From: Cephalotrichum gorgonifer
Lineage: Eukaryota > Ascomycota > Sordariomycetes > Microascales > Microascaceae
Assembly (NCBI GenBank): GCA_900312665.1
Contig: ONZQ02000001.1
Span: 1,328,940-1,392,939, forward strand
Reading direction: 5' to 3'
Length of the DNA stretch: 64,000 nucleotides
The notes beneath the pieces were generated by a model, which had not been told where the DNA came from, made no database searches, and saw only the letters and a list, made by a program, of their open reading frames with translations. Both the position numbers and the translations under genes were made by a program. Positions 46,379-58,043 of this stretch are shown one piece after another (position 1 is the stretch's first letter; each line of letters begins with the position of its first letter).

Positions 46379-47139
46379 CGCTGCTGGTTCTGCAGACGCC
46401 AGCAAAAACAATACGCGATATCAATGCCGGGGAAGCTGCAGGGGATGTTGTAAGGCAAGCTTGAGCCTGTGTCGACTTATGTCTGTCGCGTCTCCGTTGC
46501 GCCGTGTGTCTTGGCCAGTGGGTTGAAGAAAATCACCAAGTATTTAGCCGAGAATACTCCAGGACATGGCAACCATGAGAGCTTGGAGCTCTGAGAGGAG
46601 GATCTCTCTAGCAGGCAAGATTCAGTTCCCGCTCAGTGCCACCAAGAGAATTGGTTCGCTAATGTAGAAAAAAAAACTCGAAGGGCCTAATCAAATCATC
46701 CGTGGTACAATATTAATCGTGATGGGAGGTGATTATCTTCTAAAAAAAAAAGTCGATCGAGTGATGGCAAGGATTATTACAAATGACAAAAAGAAAGGCA
46801 GTATCACTGCTAGCATCTACGTGTATTGGAACCGTTTGATTTGTCATTTGTTCGCGGGAGATATTACTGGGGCGTACAAATAAGATGGCACTGTCAGTCT
46901 CATTACCTTAGGCAGGGCAGGGATCATGTATAGCGCTGGACCGCCTGTAGACGCCAGCCAAAACAGACAGCAATGGGGGATCCAAGCTCCACAACGAGAC
47001 CACCTACACCCCAATATGAAGCTGATTCCCAGTTCGTCGATCACTCTCAATGCCACGCACCGTATGACGGCCACCCCTCGCGGTGTCCAGCTCGGAATCG
47101 ACCCCCTTGAACCATCGGCCAATTTGACCCTAATCTATT
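46379..47139. other. Divergent promoter region of PRP40 and TRS65
   Basis: About 760 nt between the two divergent starts. It has poly-A stretches (near 46668-46676 and 46741-46750) and no coding feature that I can support. Confidence 0.5.
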
Positions 47140-49057
47140 ATGGCTGTTCCTGAAAATAACCGGCCTCCTGGTGAGGTTGAGGGCACGGATGCTCGCTTCG
47201 TGGAGCAGTCGCACCTCACATACGTGATTCCTCATGAGACGGATTTGGATATCGATGAGGCATTCCAAAGTGTAGATCCGTCCGTCTCCATACTAGACTC
47301 TATCCCGCGGCGCGAATCGCTCTTCTTTGGTACGATCCCTAGTGTTTCTACCGACCAATGGTGTCCCCTTTTCCCACCGTGTTCCATCGAAATGAAGCTC
47401 ACAATAGCTAGATGAGACCGTCGATGTTCTACTGGTGCTGAGGACGCCCTGGGCCGACGAAAAGACGCTGAGATCCCACCTCTCAAGGCTGGTCATCTCA
47501 CTTGACGTTCACATCGCAAATGCGCCGGGCACAGACCAAGATAAGGCGAGCCCTCCCGCCCACGACTTGATCTTCTCGGGGACGGTGGAGGACATGGATG
47601 ACCCGTTCATCGTGGTCGACGAGTCCGACGCCGGCAGCAGTGAGGGCGACGAAGACGAGCACGAGCAGCACGTGTACGCCATCTGGAAGATGCCCGTATT
47701 CCTTGCCCGCCCCCGGCTACGCCTCCGGAGACCGACCGCCCTCTTCCACGGCTCGGCCGGCTTGAGGCCCGCAGACAAGGAGGCGCCCAGGACGGGCGAG
47801 GGATACCTCCAGAGCGGCGTTCCCTCGGGGATTAACCTCCTCGAGGCCTTTGGCTCAGATCCGGCGCTGGAAGGCGTCAAGCCGCGCCTCTCCGCCCTGC
47901 GCGTCTCCCGCGTCGCCCCCCTCACCCAGCCCAAGGAGCGCGTCCAGTCCATCCGCGCCCTCAAGGAGCTGAGGCTCGACATCGCCCCCGTGGTCCACTC
48001 CCGCGTCCGCGTGTCCAGGCCCAACACGCAGCCCTCCGGTGCGACGCTGATCGGCGTCCTCGAGGTCGACTTCGGCGGCAACTTCTCCTGCGACATCACC
48101 ATAGACTCCATAACCCCGGCCCTCAAGGCCGGGACCGTCCGCGACCTCAACAGCCAGCCGGGCCTCAGCCTCCTCCCCATGACCTGCGCGCCCCACGACC
48201 ACGTCACCTTCCTCTACGCCCTCGCCCCGGCCGACCTCGACGACGTGGCCAAGAACCCCACCCGCGACCTCGAAATCACCATCAACGCCACCGCGAAGCT
48301 CGCCTCCGCCTGCACGCCGAGGCTCACCCTGACCTGGACCACCCCGCTCGACTTCACCGTTCCCGTGAACCCGGGCTTCGGCCCCGCCATGCAGCCCATC
48401 CGGCGCTCCCACCGCCCCTCCCAGCTCTCCCTGGGCGGCGGCGAGGCCTCCTTCACCGCCCCCTCCGTCTCCCGCCCGGACTCCCTCCCCGTCCTCGAGG
48501 CGTCGACCCGCAACACCGACGTCAGCGTCCCCGACCTCGGCATCACCATGACCTTCACTGCCCCGGAAGGCCCCGTGTACCCCGGCGAGGTCTTCTCCTG
48601 GAAGATCTACACCGTTAACCGCACCCAGGAGAAGAACCCCCGCAAGCTCGCCGTCGTCGCCATGCCCCGCCGGAGGAAGCACACCCGCGTCCTCCGCCCG
48701 CCGTCCCTCTCCCGCCCCGCGGGCGACCTGGCAGGGCAGGGGCAGGGGCAGGGGCCGGGGACGACCACGGCGGCGGCGGTGACCCGGACCGACCTCGCCG
48801 ACGCGGTGCTGGACGACAACATCGTCCACGCCATGCACAAGAACTCCGCCGTCGAGGGCGCCGATATCGTCTGCCTCAGCTCCGAGGTGAGGGTCGGCCC
48901 GCTCGCGCCGGGGACGTGCCACGTCGCCGAGCTGAAGTTTATGGCAGTCAGGGAGGGGGTGCTGGGCGTCGATGCCGTTAGGGTTGTGGACCTGGCGACG
49001 CAGGACCATGTCGATATCCGGGAGCTGCCGATCGTCATCGTGGAGAAGAGGCCGTGA
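47140..49057 (+). CDS. trs65: Trs65-type subunit of the TRAPPII trafficking complex
   Basis: Two exons (47140-47329, 47412-49057) encode 611 residues. The 82-nt intron (GTACGA donor, GCTAG acceptor) falls exactly where the conserved RRESLFF joins DETVDVLLVLRTPW. The N-terminus reads DARFVEQSHLTYVIP. The C-terminus carries the conserved immunoglobulin-like fold sequence ending VRVGPLAPGTCHVAELKFMA then VRVVDLATQDHVDIRELP. Trs65 is a fungus-specific subunit that stabilises the TRAPPII dimer, the Rab11/Ypt31 exchange factor at the late Golgi. The gene shows strong C-ending codon use, and the 48700-48780 part encodes a Gly/Gln run (GQGQGQGPG) that probably is a flexible loop. Divergent from PRP40, convergent with SLD3. 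Confidence 0.92.
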
Positions 49058-49535
49058 GTTTGGTGGGGAAGAGGGTGCTTGTTCAGGGGTTTTCGGAGAC
49101 GAGGGCGTTCATCCCGTGGGAAGCGGGAGCTACATTATGCTCTGCCGATGACGATTAAAGAGGTTCGTCATGATACGGCGTCTACGGGCAGGAGATCAGC
49201 AGACTATTTACTGTGGCGGAGATATGAGATAGAGTAATACCAAGTTGGAACATGAGCGTGAAAGTAAAATAGTTCCCGTGAAACGGCCTCAAAAACGCCC
49301 TAAATGCATCCCGTGTAACCCAAACGCGCCCTCCCTTATAACACCTATTTACCGGAATAGCGTTCGTGTGTATCCATTCCCGCCCTTAAAAAACAAGAAT
49401 ACTCAGTCCACACCATGATACCCGCTATCAAATGCCCATCTGCCCACCTCCTCTACTAAAGTGAAGTGCTAAGCCACCCGGTTTCCTCCCCACCCTATCC
49501 CATGAATCAAGACGAAAAAAAAAGATGCAGCACGG
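49058..49535. other. Spacer between convergent TRS65 and SLD3
   Basis: About 480 nt holding two 3' ends. No gene or distinctive element is seen. Confidence 0.5.
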
Positions 49536-52500
49536 TCATAAGTCATCATATTCGTCATCCCACCCCAACTTCTCGTAGACGGACATCTTTCTCGGCGCAG
49601 CGGGAGCAGCAGCTGGCGCCATCTCGCTCTCGCTCTCCTCCGCGTGCGCCGCCGGCCTCGGCTTAACAGGCGCCTTGAACGCCTCCGTCAGACTGCGCAT
49701 ACCCCCCGTATGGACAGCCACAGGCACCGCTCGCTTCATCATCAGCGGCGAGGACCCGGGGATCGCGTCCACCGAGGCTGACGCCGGCATAGTGCTCCTC
49801 CGGACGGGTGTGGCGGAGATGACGCCGGGCTGGACGGGCGTCCCCTCTATCCTGTCGGCGGCCGCGGGCCGGGCGGGGGTGGACCCGATGGCGCTGAACT
49901 CCGGGGACGTCGTAGTGTCCTGTAACGCGTCCCTGAAGCTCCTCCTCGGTGCCGTGGACGGTATCACCGAGGGGTTGGATGAAGGGGGCAGCTCGCCCGG
50001 AGAGGCCCGCGCGAGAGGCCACGCGATCGCGGACGGCCTGGGCTGCCCTGCTGTACCAAGGTCGCGGTACCGGTTGTGCATCGGCGTCGCCTTGACCTGG
50101 ACGTGCTCGGACGGCGACAGGCGGACGGGCTTCTTTGTTTCTACGTGTCACCGCACAAGTTAGCTTCAAACTTCCCCCATTTCATCTGGCTCTCGCCGCT
50201 ACGCCCCAACTTACTCCGCGTTTGAGAAAGACTACCCGAGGTCCTCCTCTCGGCCGCCTCTACTGTCGCTGCCCCGACTAGTTGCCTATTAGGCTTCCTG
50301 ATTGTCGCGATGGCATCGTGTAGCTCCGCGTCTAGAATCGCCTGCTTCTTCTTCCTCATCTCATCCGCAGCAAAACTACTGCTGCGCGAGAGCGAGGCCG
50401 GCCGCGCCGACTTGAGCAGGCCGCAATCCGACTTCATCCGTGGGATGCTCATTAACGACTGCGACTCGCTTCCTTCTCTCTTTAGGCCCGGGATGGCCAT
50501 CTCCGTCGCCGAGAGAAGCGCGGCGACGGCTTTGCTGGGTCCCTTTGACATGCTGCGCCGGTCGCGATCGGCCTGGTCGCTAGAGAAGGCCCTCTGGAGA
50601 GACTTGGCGCGCTGCAGCGGGGCGGCGCGTTTGGTAACGGCACCGGGGCGGGGTTGCTTGGCAGGGGCCTTCGGTCTATGCTGTTTTGTCTTGGGGGAGA
50701 TGAGGATCGAGGGACCCCCTAGCTTCCTGCTCAACGAGTCACAGACCTCTGGGAGGCGTGAAGAGAAGCTAGATGGGTGCTTGTCAGTCACCTAAGCGCC
50801 ATATATTGCAAGCCAGAATTGGTCACACATACAATGGGATCACGATGTCCACGCAGAAGTCCTTGAGCGGCTCAGATGACGTCCTCTGAGCCGTCTGGCC
50901 TTCTCTTGCGTGATCGGTAACCTGGGAGTCTTCTAGCAGTCGCGTTTCATCTGAAGCGGTAGACTGCCAGATGCAGAGGAGGTCGGCATGCAAGTCGACT
51001 AGGTCGTGTAAGTTTTGCCCCTTTGTCTTCTTCTCCGAGAAATCTACCTCGACCGACTGCTGCACGCCCGGTAGCTGTGAATCCGCAGCGCTCACACTGG
51101 CCGCTAGTGGCTCTAGGGCGAGGATCTCGAGGAGGAGGATGATCTGCAGCTGCGTCTCCCGCGATCGAAGGAGCGCGATGTACGACTTGATCTGGGACTC
51201 GGGAATACTGGCCTCCCCGTCCTTAAGCTCTGGTTTGTTCGCAACCCACCACGTCTTGAGATCGTCATCCTCGCGGGGGTAGAGGCCGTTTCGTCCGAAC
51301 TTCATCTTCCGAGCCTTGCGCTTCTTGCGCTTGTCATCGCCGGAAGAATCCACGTGGGTCTTCATCTCCTTGATTATGTTCGGGATCGTCTCTTGGTACT
51401 TCTTATTCATCTGCCGAAGCGGGATCAGAAGGCCCTTCAGAAACGAGACGAGATCAGCCATGGAGAGGTTGATATCGCTCTCAAGGTTAAAAGTGGCGCG
51501 GGCTCGAGACAGGGGACCTTTCGGGAAGTAGGCTAGTGAGCCCTAAACATACGTAAGTCTCGTCTCGTTCCAGAGATTATGGGTAACTCCACCTACCTTG
51601 GACCTATATAACGCGTCAAAGTATTGGGTCCTGATCCGCTCGAGGAGCTCTTCCCCACAGGGTGGAGGGGGGGGAGCACACGGCTGTGCGGGTTCAACTG
51701 GTAGTGGGATGGAATGCTGGCTCTCTTGCGTTGGCACGGGATCCTCCGTGTTAGTGCTCGGGGGACACGAATCCGCGAAGGTCGTGGGGGGTGAGAGTCC
51801 TCCCTGGCTCAAGGGCGGGAGGGAAGAAATCGACTGCGTGCGCTTTTTCCTGACGACAGACTGTAGGGCCTCTATCGCTATCCGCTTCTCCTTGTTCGCT
51901 TTATGCATACCAGGCGTCGTAAGAGGTTGCGCCGCCGCCGCCCCCTCATCCGGGCGGTCAACTCGTACCGGCTCTAGAAGCTGTTCGCAAGAAAGCGTGG
52001 CCTTTGACCTTAGCCTGCTTAGTTCCACCCATGACCCCAGCTTACACACGGTGTACAGGCCATGTTCGAATGCCTCGATGGCATACAGGTGCCTGGGCTT
52101 CTCGGACCGGGCGATGAGTAGATACGGGCCTCCACCACGTCTATTTTCGAGATCGAGAATACGCACGTGGGACTCGTAGAAGCGACTCGGGGGGAGATCG
52201 CCGCTTGGCGAGGCGAGGTCGAGGTGGGACAGCGGTATATGGTGGCGGGGGAGGATCATCAGAGGTTGGAGGACGGCGGGCTTAGAGAGGAGCTTCGGTG
52301 GATGTGCCTGGCTCATATGTTAACCAGGGGGGGAATGCGGGAGGCGGGTACTTGGACCAGGCTGGCTGTCCGGGGCGAACCAACCTTGACGGTGATTGTG
52401 GGCTTAAGCAGGTCTTCCATGGCGTTGGAATCCCGTTTTCTCTTGCGAGAGGCTGCGGCTGTAAAGGCATTCGGCTCATGGTTTATCGAAGCAGGAGAGC

Positions 52501-52615
52501 GAGGGGTCAGGATCCCAGACTTGGACTTTGGGCGCGTCGTCGCGTCTGACGAAGGCAGAGATTTGGAAGAGAGCATTTGCCGGGGCACATTGGAGGCTGC
52601 TGAATCTACATCCAT
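49536..52615 (-). CDS. sld3: Sld3, DNA replication initiation regulator
   Basis: Five exons on the minus strand (52615-52385, 52307-51597, 51542-50833, 50768-50215, 50140-49536) give 936 residues, all introns in frame. Sld3 loads Cdc45 on the MCM helicase at origins and, once phosphorylated by CDK, binds Dpb11. The Sld3 domain is recognisable from LSRARATFNLESDINLSMAD, then DLVSFLKGLLIPLRQMNKKY and ETIPNIIKEMK, through to CVDIVIPFFSSRLPEVC. A basic region between (KRKKRKARKMKFGRNGLYP) fits DNA or MCM contact. The C-terminal tail carries CDK-type sites: TPAR and TPVR in STPARP and ATPVRRS, plus several other Thr-Pro or Ser-Pro. It ends MSVYEKLGWDDEYDDL. The second intron is only 54 nt. The opposite-strand neighbour ATP11 shares its promoter region. 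Confidence 0.93.
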
Positions 52616-53036
52616 GAGCTACTCCTATTCCACCCGGAAAAGAATTGCAAGTTGTGATATGGCCGTCTTCAGCTACTTCTGGCTGGAAGTGGCTAACAAA
52701 GTAAATAATGTCGGTGCCAGTACTTTAGTACATCCCATTATACTAACGTGTGAAATGGACAAATGAGTATTGAGGGGGGCGTGTAATAATTGACGTGACA
52801 GGGCGACGCGGCGCGTTCAGGGCCCAAAACTGACCCCACCTTTCAATCCCCACACCTCCCGTGCCAATAGTACCCTAGTATATTTTGACTTGGCTAGACT
52901 TCGATGTCTTCCATGGATGGCTCGTGCGCGAAAGATCGATATCGAACTTGCAACTTCCAACACATCCCGTCCCGACGACAAGTTCTCAGACCTGCCAGCT
53001 GCGAGGACGGCGGAACCCCCAACAACCACAGCGACG
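52616..53036. promoter_or_regulatory. Shared divergent promoter of SLD3 and ATP11
   Basis: A 421-bp spacer separates the two divergent ATGs. At 52806-52816 two ACGCG cores face each other (ACGCG at 52806-52810, CGCGT at 52812-52816), 191 bp upstream of SLD3 and 221 bp upstream of ATP11. ACGCG is the core of MBF (Mbp1/Swi6, Cdc10) sites that drive G1/S genes such as replication factors. Binding here is inferred. Confidence 0.5.
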
Positions 53037-53996
53037 ATGGCGAACTCGATATTATTCTCCCCCGTGGCGGTGAGACGCCTCCTCGGCCCCGCCACGAGAA
53101 CCCTCCGGGCCGCCTCACACCAGCGGCGCTGGGCTCAAGTCCACGACATCCGCCTCCTCACCACGGGCGAGCACCCCCAGCGCGTGATCGAGCGCTACCG
53201 CGCCAAGCTCGACCAGAAGGCAAAGGAGGCCGGCGTCGAGACCATCGAAGACCTCAAGACCGCATTCTCCGACAAGATCGCCGACCTCCGCCGCAAGGAC
53301 GCCGTGGAGGACCCGCTCGCGGCGTATAACAGCGGCAGCAACGGCGTCATCCCCGAGCCCCAGATCCAAGACGGCTCCACGACGACACAACAGACGCCCG
53401 TTAGCAAGGCCGCGAGGTCAGCCTCCGGCACCCCGGGCGTGAAGCCCCTCTCTTCCTTCCTCGACCTCGAAAAAGCCCGCTCCCTCCCCGAGAAGGAGCT
53501 CACGGCCATCTGGCGCCTCCGCCACGCCAACTCCCCGCTGTCCCTGTGCGCCGCGATCCCCCGCTCCGTCTACGCGGCCATGGAGACCGCCGCGCGCTCG
53601 GCCCCGCAGTTCGTCCTGCCCGTCCCGCACCCGGAGCAGGGCGCCGAGATCCACTTCGTCGAGTGGGCCTTCGACGCCGAGACGCGCACCACCACCGTGC
53701 TCTTCACCCAGCTCGCCGAGTACAAGGCCAGGGGCGAGTTCGCGCAGCCGCACACGAGCATCACGCACCACTCGGACCTAGCCGAGGAGAGCGGCCTTGT
53801 GCTGATGGAGGGCCAGGTCGTCGAGGGCCGCGGCGCCAAGATCGAGGACGCGAGGTTCCTCGTCCTGAGCCTACAGAAGTTCTACGGCGGGTGGGGCGAG
53901 GGCGGGGAGGCGAGGCAGCTGCTGGAGTGGTTCTCCAAGGGGGACAGCAGGTTTACGATTGAGAAGCTCTTGGAGGAGGCGGAGAGGCTGGCTTAG
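53037..53996 (+). CDS. atp11: Atp11, mitochondrial F1-ATPase assembly chaperone
   Basis: A single exon, 319 residues from ATG 53037. The frame is open upstream to 52890 but the extra N-terminus (MARLRCLPWM...) looks less like a targeting peptide than the downstream one. The chosen N-terminus (MANSILFSPVAVRRLLGPAT then RTLRAASHQRRW) is Arg/Ala/Leu-rich with no acid, typical of a mitochondrial presequence. The conserved domain contains LSSFLDLEKARSLPEKELTA, then IWRLRHAN, PQFVLPVPHPEQGAEIHFVE and TSITHHSDLAEESGLVLMEG. Atp11 binds F1 beta subunits before they join alpha. There is a Thr/Ser/Gln linker near residues 100-125. Convergent with CDC5. Confidence 0.93.
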   Translation: MANSILFSPVAVRRLLGPATRTLRAASHQRRWAQVHDIRLLTTGEHPQRVIERYRAKLDQKAKEAGVETIEDLKTAFSDKIADLRRKDAVEDPLAAYNSGSNGVIPEPQIQDGSTTTQQTPVSKAARSASGTPGVKPLSSFLDLEKARSLPEKELTAIWRLRHANSPLSLCAAIPRSVYAAMETAARSAPQFVLPVPHPEQGAEIHFVEWAFDAETRTTTVLFTQLAEYKARGEFAQPHTSITHHSDLAEESGLVLMEGQVVEGRGAKIEDARFLVLSLQKFYGGWGEGGEARQLLEWFSKGDSRFTIEKLLEEAERLA

Positions 53997-54633
53997 ATTG
54001 GCCGTCCGTGTCTTGTACTGATAGATATAGATGTATTATACCATATGTGGGATGCGGCGTATACCCCGCTAGGATGGATAGACGAGCTTTGGGTGGAAAA
54101 TATCCCCCTTTTTTTCTGCGGCAATGGCCATGGAATCACTTCTATAGTAACAATACTTAGATTGTACTTCCCAGCTTCTCAGCACCTACGAAGGCCGAGG
54201 CCCATGACCAATACCTTAGCCGCTCTTGACCTCCCCTCCAACAGTGCTTAGACAATTTTCACTCAACCTCTTCAACCCGGCCAATCTCATCGCCATGTGT
54301 ACTTGTATTAGGAATAAACTACACCCCCAGGCTTCCGCATGCTCAAATCAAGAAAACGAAGAGCTAAATAAGCCCCTTGCGCCATGTGTTGCTCAGCTGC
54401 TATGTGCAAAGGGATCATCATGGTAATTCGTGACTTCGTGCTTCTTCCCAGCCATACCCCGGCTCGTCTGAAAGCCAGCCAAAGGCGACCTCTATATGAG
54501 GACGGCCAGAGTATGGAGGGGGACAGGGAAAAAGAAGGTAAGCAAAACATCTCCAAAACGCCTCTCCCATGCCCAAAAGATCCCAGGACAAACGACACCA
54601 CACAGCGTATAAACCACCACAACCACCACCTTC
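53997..54633. other. Spacer between convergent ATP11 and CDC5
   Basis: About 640 nt holding both 3' ends. No gene is supported. Confidence 0.5.
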
Positions 54634-57600
54634 TCACTTCCTCTCCTCGATATCCTCCCCGATCGCCCCGGGCCTCCTCGGGTCGACCCAAGCGGTGATC
54701 CTCTCGTCGCCCCACCTCGCGCCCACCGTAACCCACACGTGCTTCTGCGGGATCGAGACCCCGACCGTCTCCCTGTACCCTTCCCACCTCAGCCTCCCCT
54801 CCTTGCTCATGTCGCTGTTCCCCAGCCCCCCGTTGGACACCCACTCCTGGACCACGGCCTTGATGAAGGTCACCTTGCGCCGGAAGTCGTTGGCGGCGGG
54901 GATGTTCTGCAGCTCGGGGCTGATCTCGGGCCTGCGGCGCGACGACGAGGACGACGACGCCACCGTCGGGCGGCGGTGGAAGTTGAGGAGCGTCTGGAGG
55001 GGCTGCGTAATGACGCGGCGCTCGTCGAGCGCCGAGGCCGGCGTGGTGCCCGTCGCGGCGAGCTGCAGCGCCGCCTCCTCCGGGAGGTGCCAGAAGTGGC
55101 ACCAGGTCCCCGTCGGGTCGAGGACGACCTTGGTGTGGTCGGGGAAGTTGAACTGTGAGAAATACCAAATGTTAGTACCACTTCTTTGCGAGAGATAAGG
55201 TAGGGAGGGGGAGGAGGCGACCAACCTGAAGATGCCCATCACAGAAGACCCAGCACCCAACGTCGCCGAACCGCTGATAAAACGTCACCACCTGCGCCGG
55301 CGCGCTCACGTCATCCGCCGCCTGCTGCCGATCCGCGAAGGCGGCCTCCTCCTCGGAGGCGCCGCCCTCGTCGCGCCCGTACGCGATCATGTAGTTCGCA
55401 AACTTCTTCCACAGGATGATCCTCTCCCTCTTCCGGTGCTGGTACGCGTCCCTGCCGGGCTCCAGCTTCACCGGCTGCCCGTCCGGCCCCAGCGGCACCC
55501 GGAACTGCTCGCCCGGCACCGGCAGGTGGGCGAGCCCGCTCTCGCCGCGGTTCTCGAAGAAGTGCACGTTCTGCTTGAGGGGCACCGGCTGGTGCCTCTC
55601 CACGTACGACTCGTCCTGCCTGCGCTCGACGTGGCGCTCGGCGTTCTGCACGACCATGCAGACGGGGGGAAGGAGCGCCACGTTGCTGCCCTCGGCCATG
55701 GGCACGTCCCTCAGGACGCACCCGATGCTCCCGTTGTGCAGGATGTAGCCGAGGCCGAACTTGTTCGTGTAGTCGACCCACTTGATGACAGCCTCCGGGT
55801 GCGGGGGCGTCGCCGTCTTGGATGTGATGATGGCCATGGTACGAGAGTTCAGCGCTCGTTCCAGTTCGGTCTGCAGCCGCCGCAGCCGGTCTAGGATGAC
55901 ATCCGGCTTCGACCCGGGGATCTCGCCGGGATGCTCGGAAGAAGGGTTAAAGAGAGAGGCCGCCCTTACTTCCTTCGGCCGGGCCCTGACTGTGGCCGGC
56001 GCGGAAGAAGTTGTCCTCTCCGAAACCGCGGCCCTCCTTTCTGTCCCTGACGAGGCCGATAGGGTCCGGGCGAGACCCGAGGTAGGAAGCCTAGTCCGCA
56101 GGGCGGGAGCGGCGTCGCTTCTCGGGATCGTCTCACTACGCGACCGCAAGGGCAGCTCCGCCTGCTGCTGGGCTTCCCGCCTAGGCCGTGATCGCATACT
56201 CGGCGCTTCTTCTCGGGGAGCTTCGCTCGGCTGGTATCTCTCGGTAACTGGTTTCCTCTCGGCGGGAGGGGTGGGCTGCTTCGTCGCGGTGTCCGCTGAC
56301 CTCCTAGCAGCTGAGGCCATTGCTCTTGTCGTGGACGTCGCGGCTGAGGTGATTTTGGATGTGAGAGTGGCGGCAGAGGTCACGGCGGCAGCGGACGCGG
56401 GTGTAGGGGCAGTGACTGTGGCCGTAGCCGTAGCCGTGGCCATAGCCGCGGGTCTGTTCTGAGCCCGCTGCTGGGCAGCGAAGCTCTGAGGCGGCTGCCG
56501 CAGGAGTCCGGTCGGCGGCTGTGCCGGCCCAGCAGCCGCTTCCTCCGTCGCCGCTTCTCGCGGCGGCGCTAACCTAGCCGTGGCTAACCGCGCCTTCTGC
56601 TGCAACTGATGCTCCCTAACATGCTCCTCGAAGGGCCTGTACACGACACCCTCCTCCAAAGGGATGATCGGCGTCAGAGCCGCCTTCTCCTCCGCGGCCA
56701 TCTCCTTCCACACCTGAGAGTGGATCACCTGTACCGGCGCAAACGAGCCCACCTTGCACTCAACACACTGCTCTCGAAGCGATTCGGACGATTCCCGGAT
56801 CATCGACTCCGTCAGGTCCTCCAGGTAGAACTCTGCGCGCTCGGGAGGCAGCTCTCGAAGCCTAGGGGTGATGTCGGACTGGGCCGGCATGAAGCCGGAC
56901 CGGAACCAGGCGTGGTCCACGATGGCGTCGGGCTCCGGACGGAGCTCGGGGCTCTCTAGCATGCTAGCCACCAGGTCCTTGGCCTCGTCGCTGATGAACT
57001 TCTGCGTCGTCTCGGGGTCGGGCCATTCGTAGTCCCTGTCGCGGGCGCGTCGATAGATCTCGTCCGTGGTCGAAGACTGGAATGGGGGCTTCGACGTGAG
57101 CATGGCAAACCTGAAACGCCAGCCAGAGTTAGTAAACGACCCTTCTCTATCACCCCCACACTCCTAGCGACATTCTCCGCCTTCTTGGTCTCGTTCTTAC
57201 ATGATGATCCCCAAGCTCCAAATGTCCACCATATGATCGTGGCCCTTCTTGCCCTTCTGTAGAATCTCGGGTGCGATGTAGTTGGGGGTCCCGCATAGAG
57301 TCGTCCGTCGTATCGTCTGCATATCTCTCCCCGTGACCACCAGTGCCGCAAGCCCGAAGTCGCCAATCTTCGCGTTCATCCTCGAGTCCAGGAAGATGTT
57401 CCCCATCTTCAGGTCCCGGTGAATAATACCCTTTCCGTGCATGTACTTGATGGCGCCGGCCATCTGGACGGCGTAGAAGCGGACCTCCGGCTCGGTTAGG
57501 CCCTTTCTCCTCTTCACCATGTCCATCAGCGATCCGTTGGGGCAGATCTCGAGGACGAGGAAGGTGCTCTGCTCGAACGTGAAGGCGCGGAAGAACTGCA

Positions 57601-58043
57601 CAATGTTCCTTTGCCTCATCTTGGAGTGGATCTGTAGCTCGGTTTGGAACTAAGAAAAACATCAGTCTACGCTCCGCCGCAAACGACTAACGGGGGGAAG
57701 GAGATCACACCTTCTGCTCCATCTTCGGGGGCATCGTGCTCTTCACAATCTTGAGAGCAAATCTCTGCTTCGTGCTCTGCAGCTGGGCATTGAAGCAGAT
57801 AGCAAAGCCGCCCTTGCCGAGCAGCTTCCCAACCTGGTATACGCAGCCATCGGGGAAGTTGGGCGACGGAGGCTCAAGGACTTGCGGCGGCGGCGGCGGC
57901 GGGTGCTGCTTGTCCTTTGCAGACTTGAACTGGGCGGCCGCGGCCTTCATCTCTGTAGCCTTCGGCATCTTCTGGGCGTTCGCGTCCCTAGGCGACAGGG
58001 CCTCGAGATCAATGGGCCCTTTTATACCCAGTCTATGGGCCAT
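54634..58043 (-). CDS. cdc5: Polo-like kinase (Cdc5/Plo1 type)
   Basis: Four exons on the minus strand (58043-57711, 57649-57201, 57110-55226, 55152-54634) give 1061 residues. The kinase domain has the polo-type loop GKGGFA, catalytic Lys98 in FALKIV, HRDLKMGNIFLD (Asp190), DFG at 208-210, and the activation loop RRTTLCGTPNYIAPEIL (Thr228 aligns with the Plk1 activating Thr). A linker of some 300 residues, very rich in Ala, Thr, Pro and Arg (ATATATATVTAPTP), leads to polo box 1 (VIKWVDYTNKFGLGYILHNG) and polo box 2 (FPDHTKVVLDPTGTWCHFWH), the phosphopeptide-binding pair. It drives mitotic entry and exit, and septation. The first intron uses a GTGTGA donor. The frame stays open 44 codons upstream of ATG 58043 with no ATG, to a TAG at 58178-58176, so an upstream first exon is possible. 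Confidence 0.95.

Noticed and set aside
47509..49038. Long minus-strand frames opposite TRS65
   Set aside because: Antisense shadows caused by C-ending codon bias in TRS65. Composition is Gly/Arg/Val repeats without a domain.
52890..53036. Longer ATP11 start at 52890
   Set aside because: The downstream ATG at 53037 gives a typical Arg-rich mitochondrial presequence. The extension contains acidic residues and is unlike a targeting peptide.
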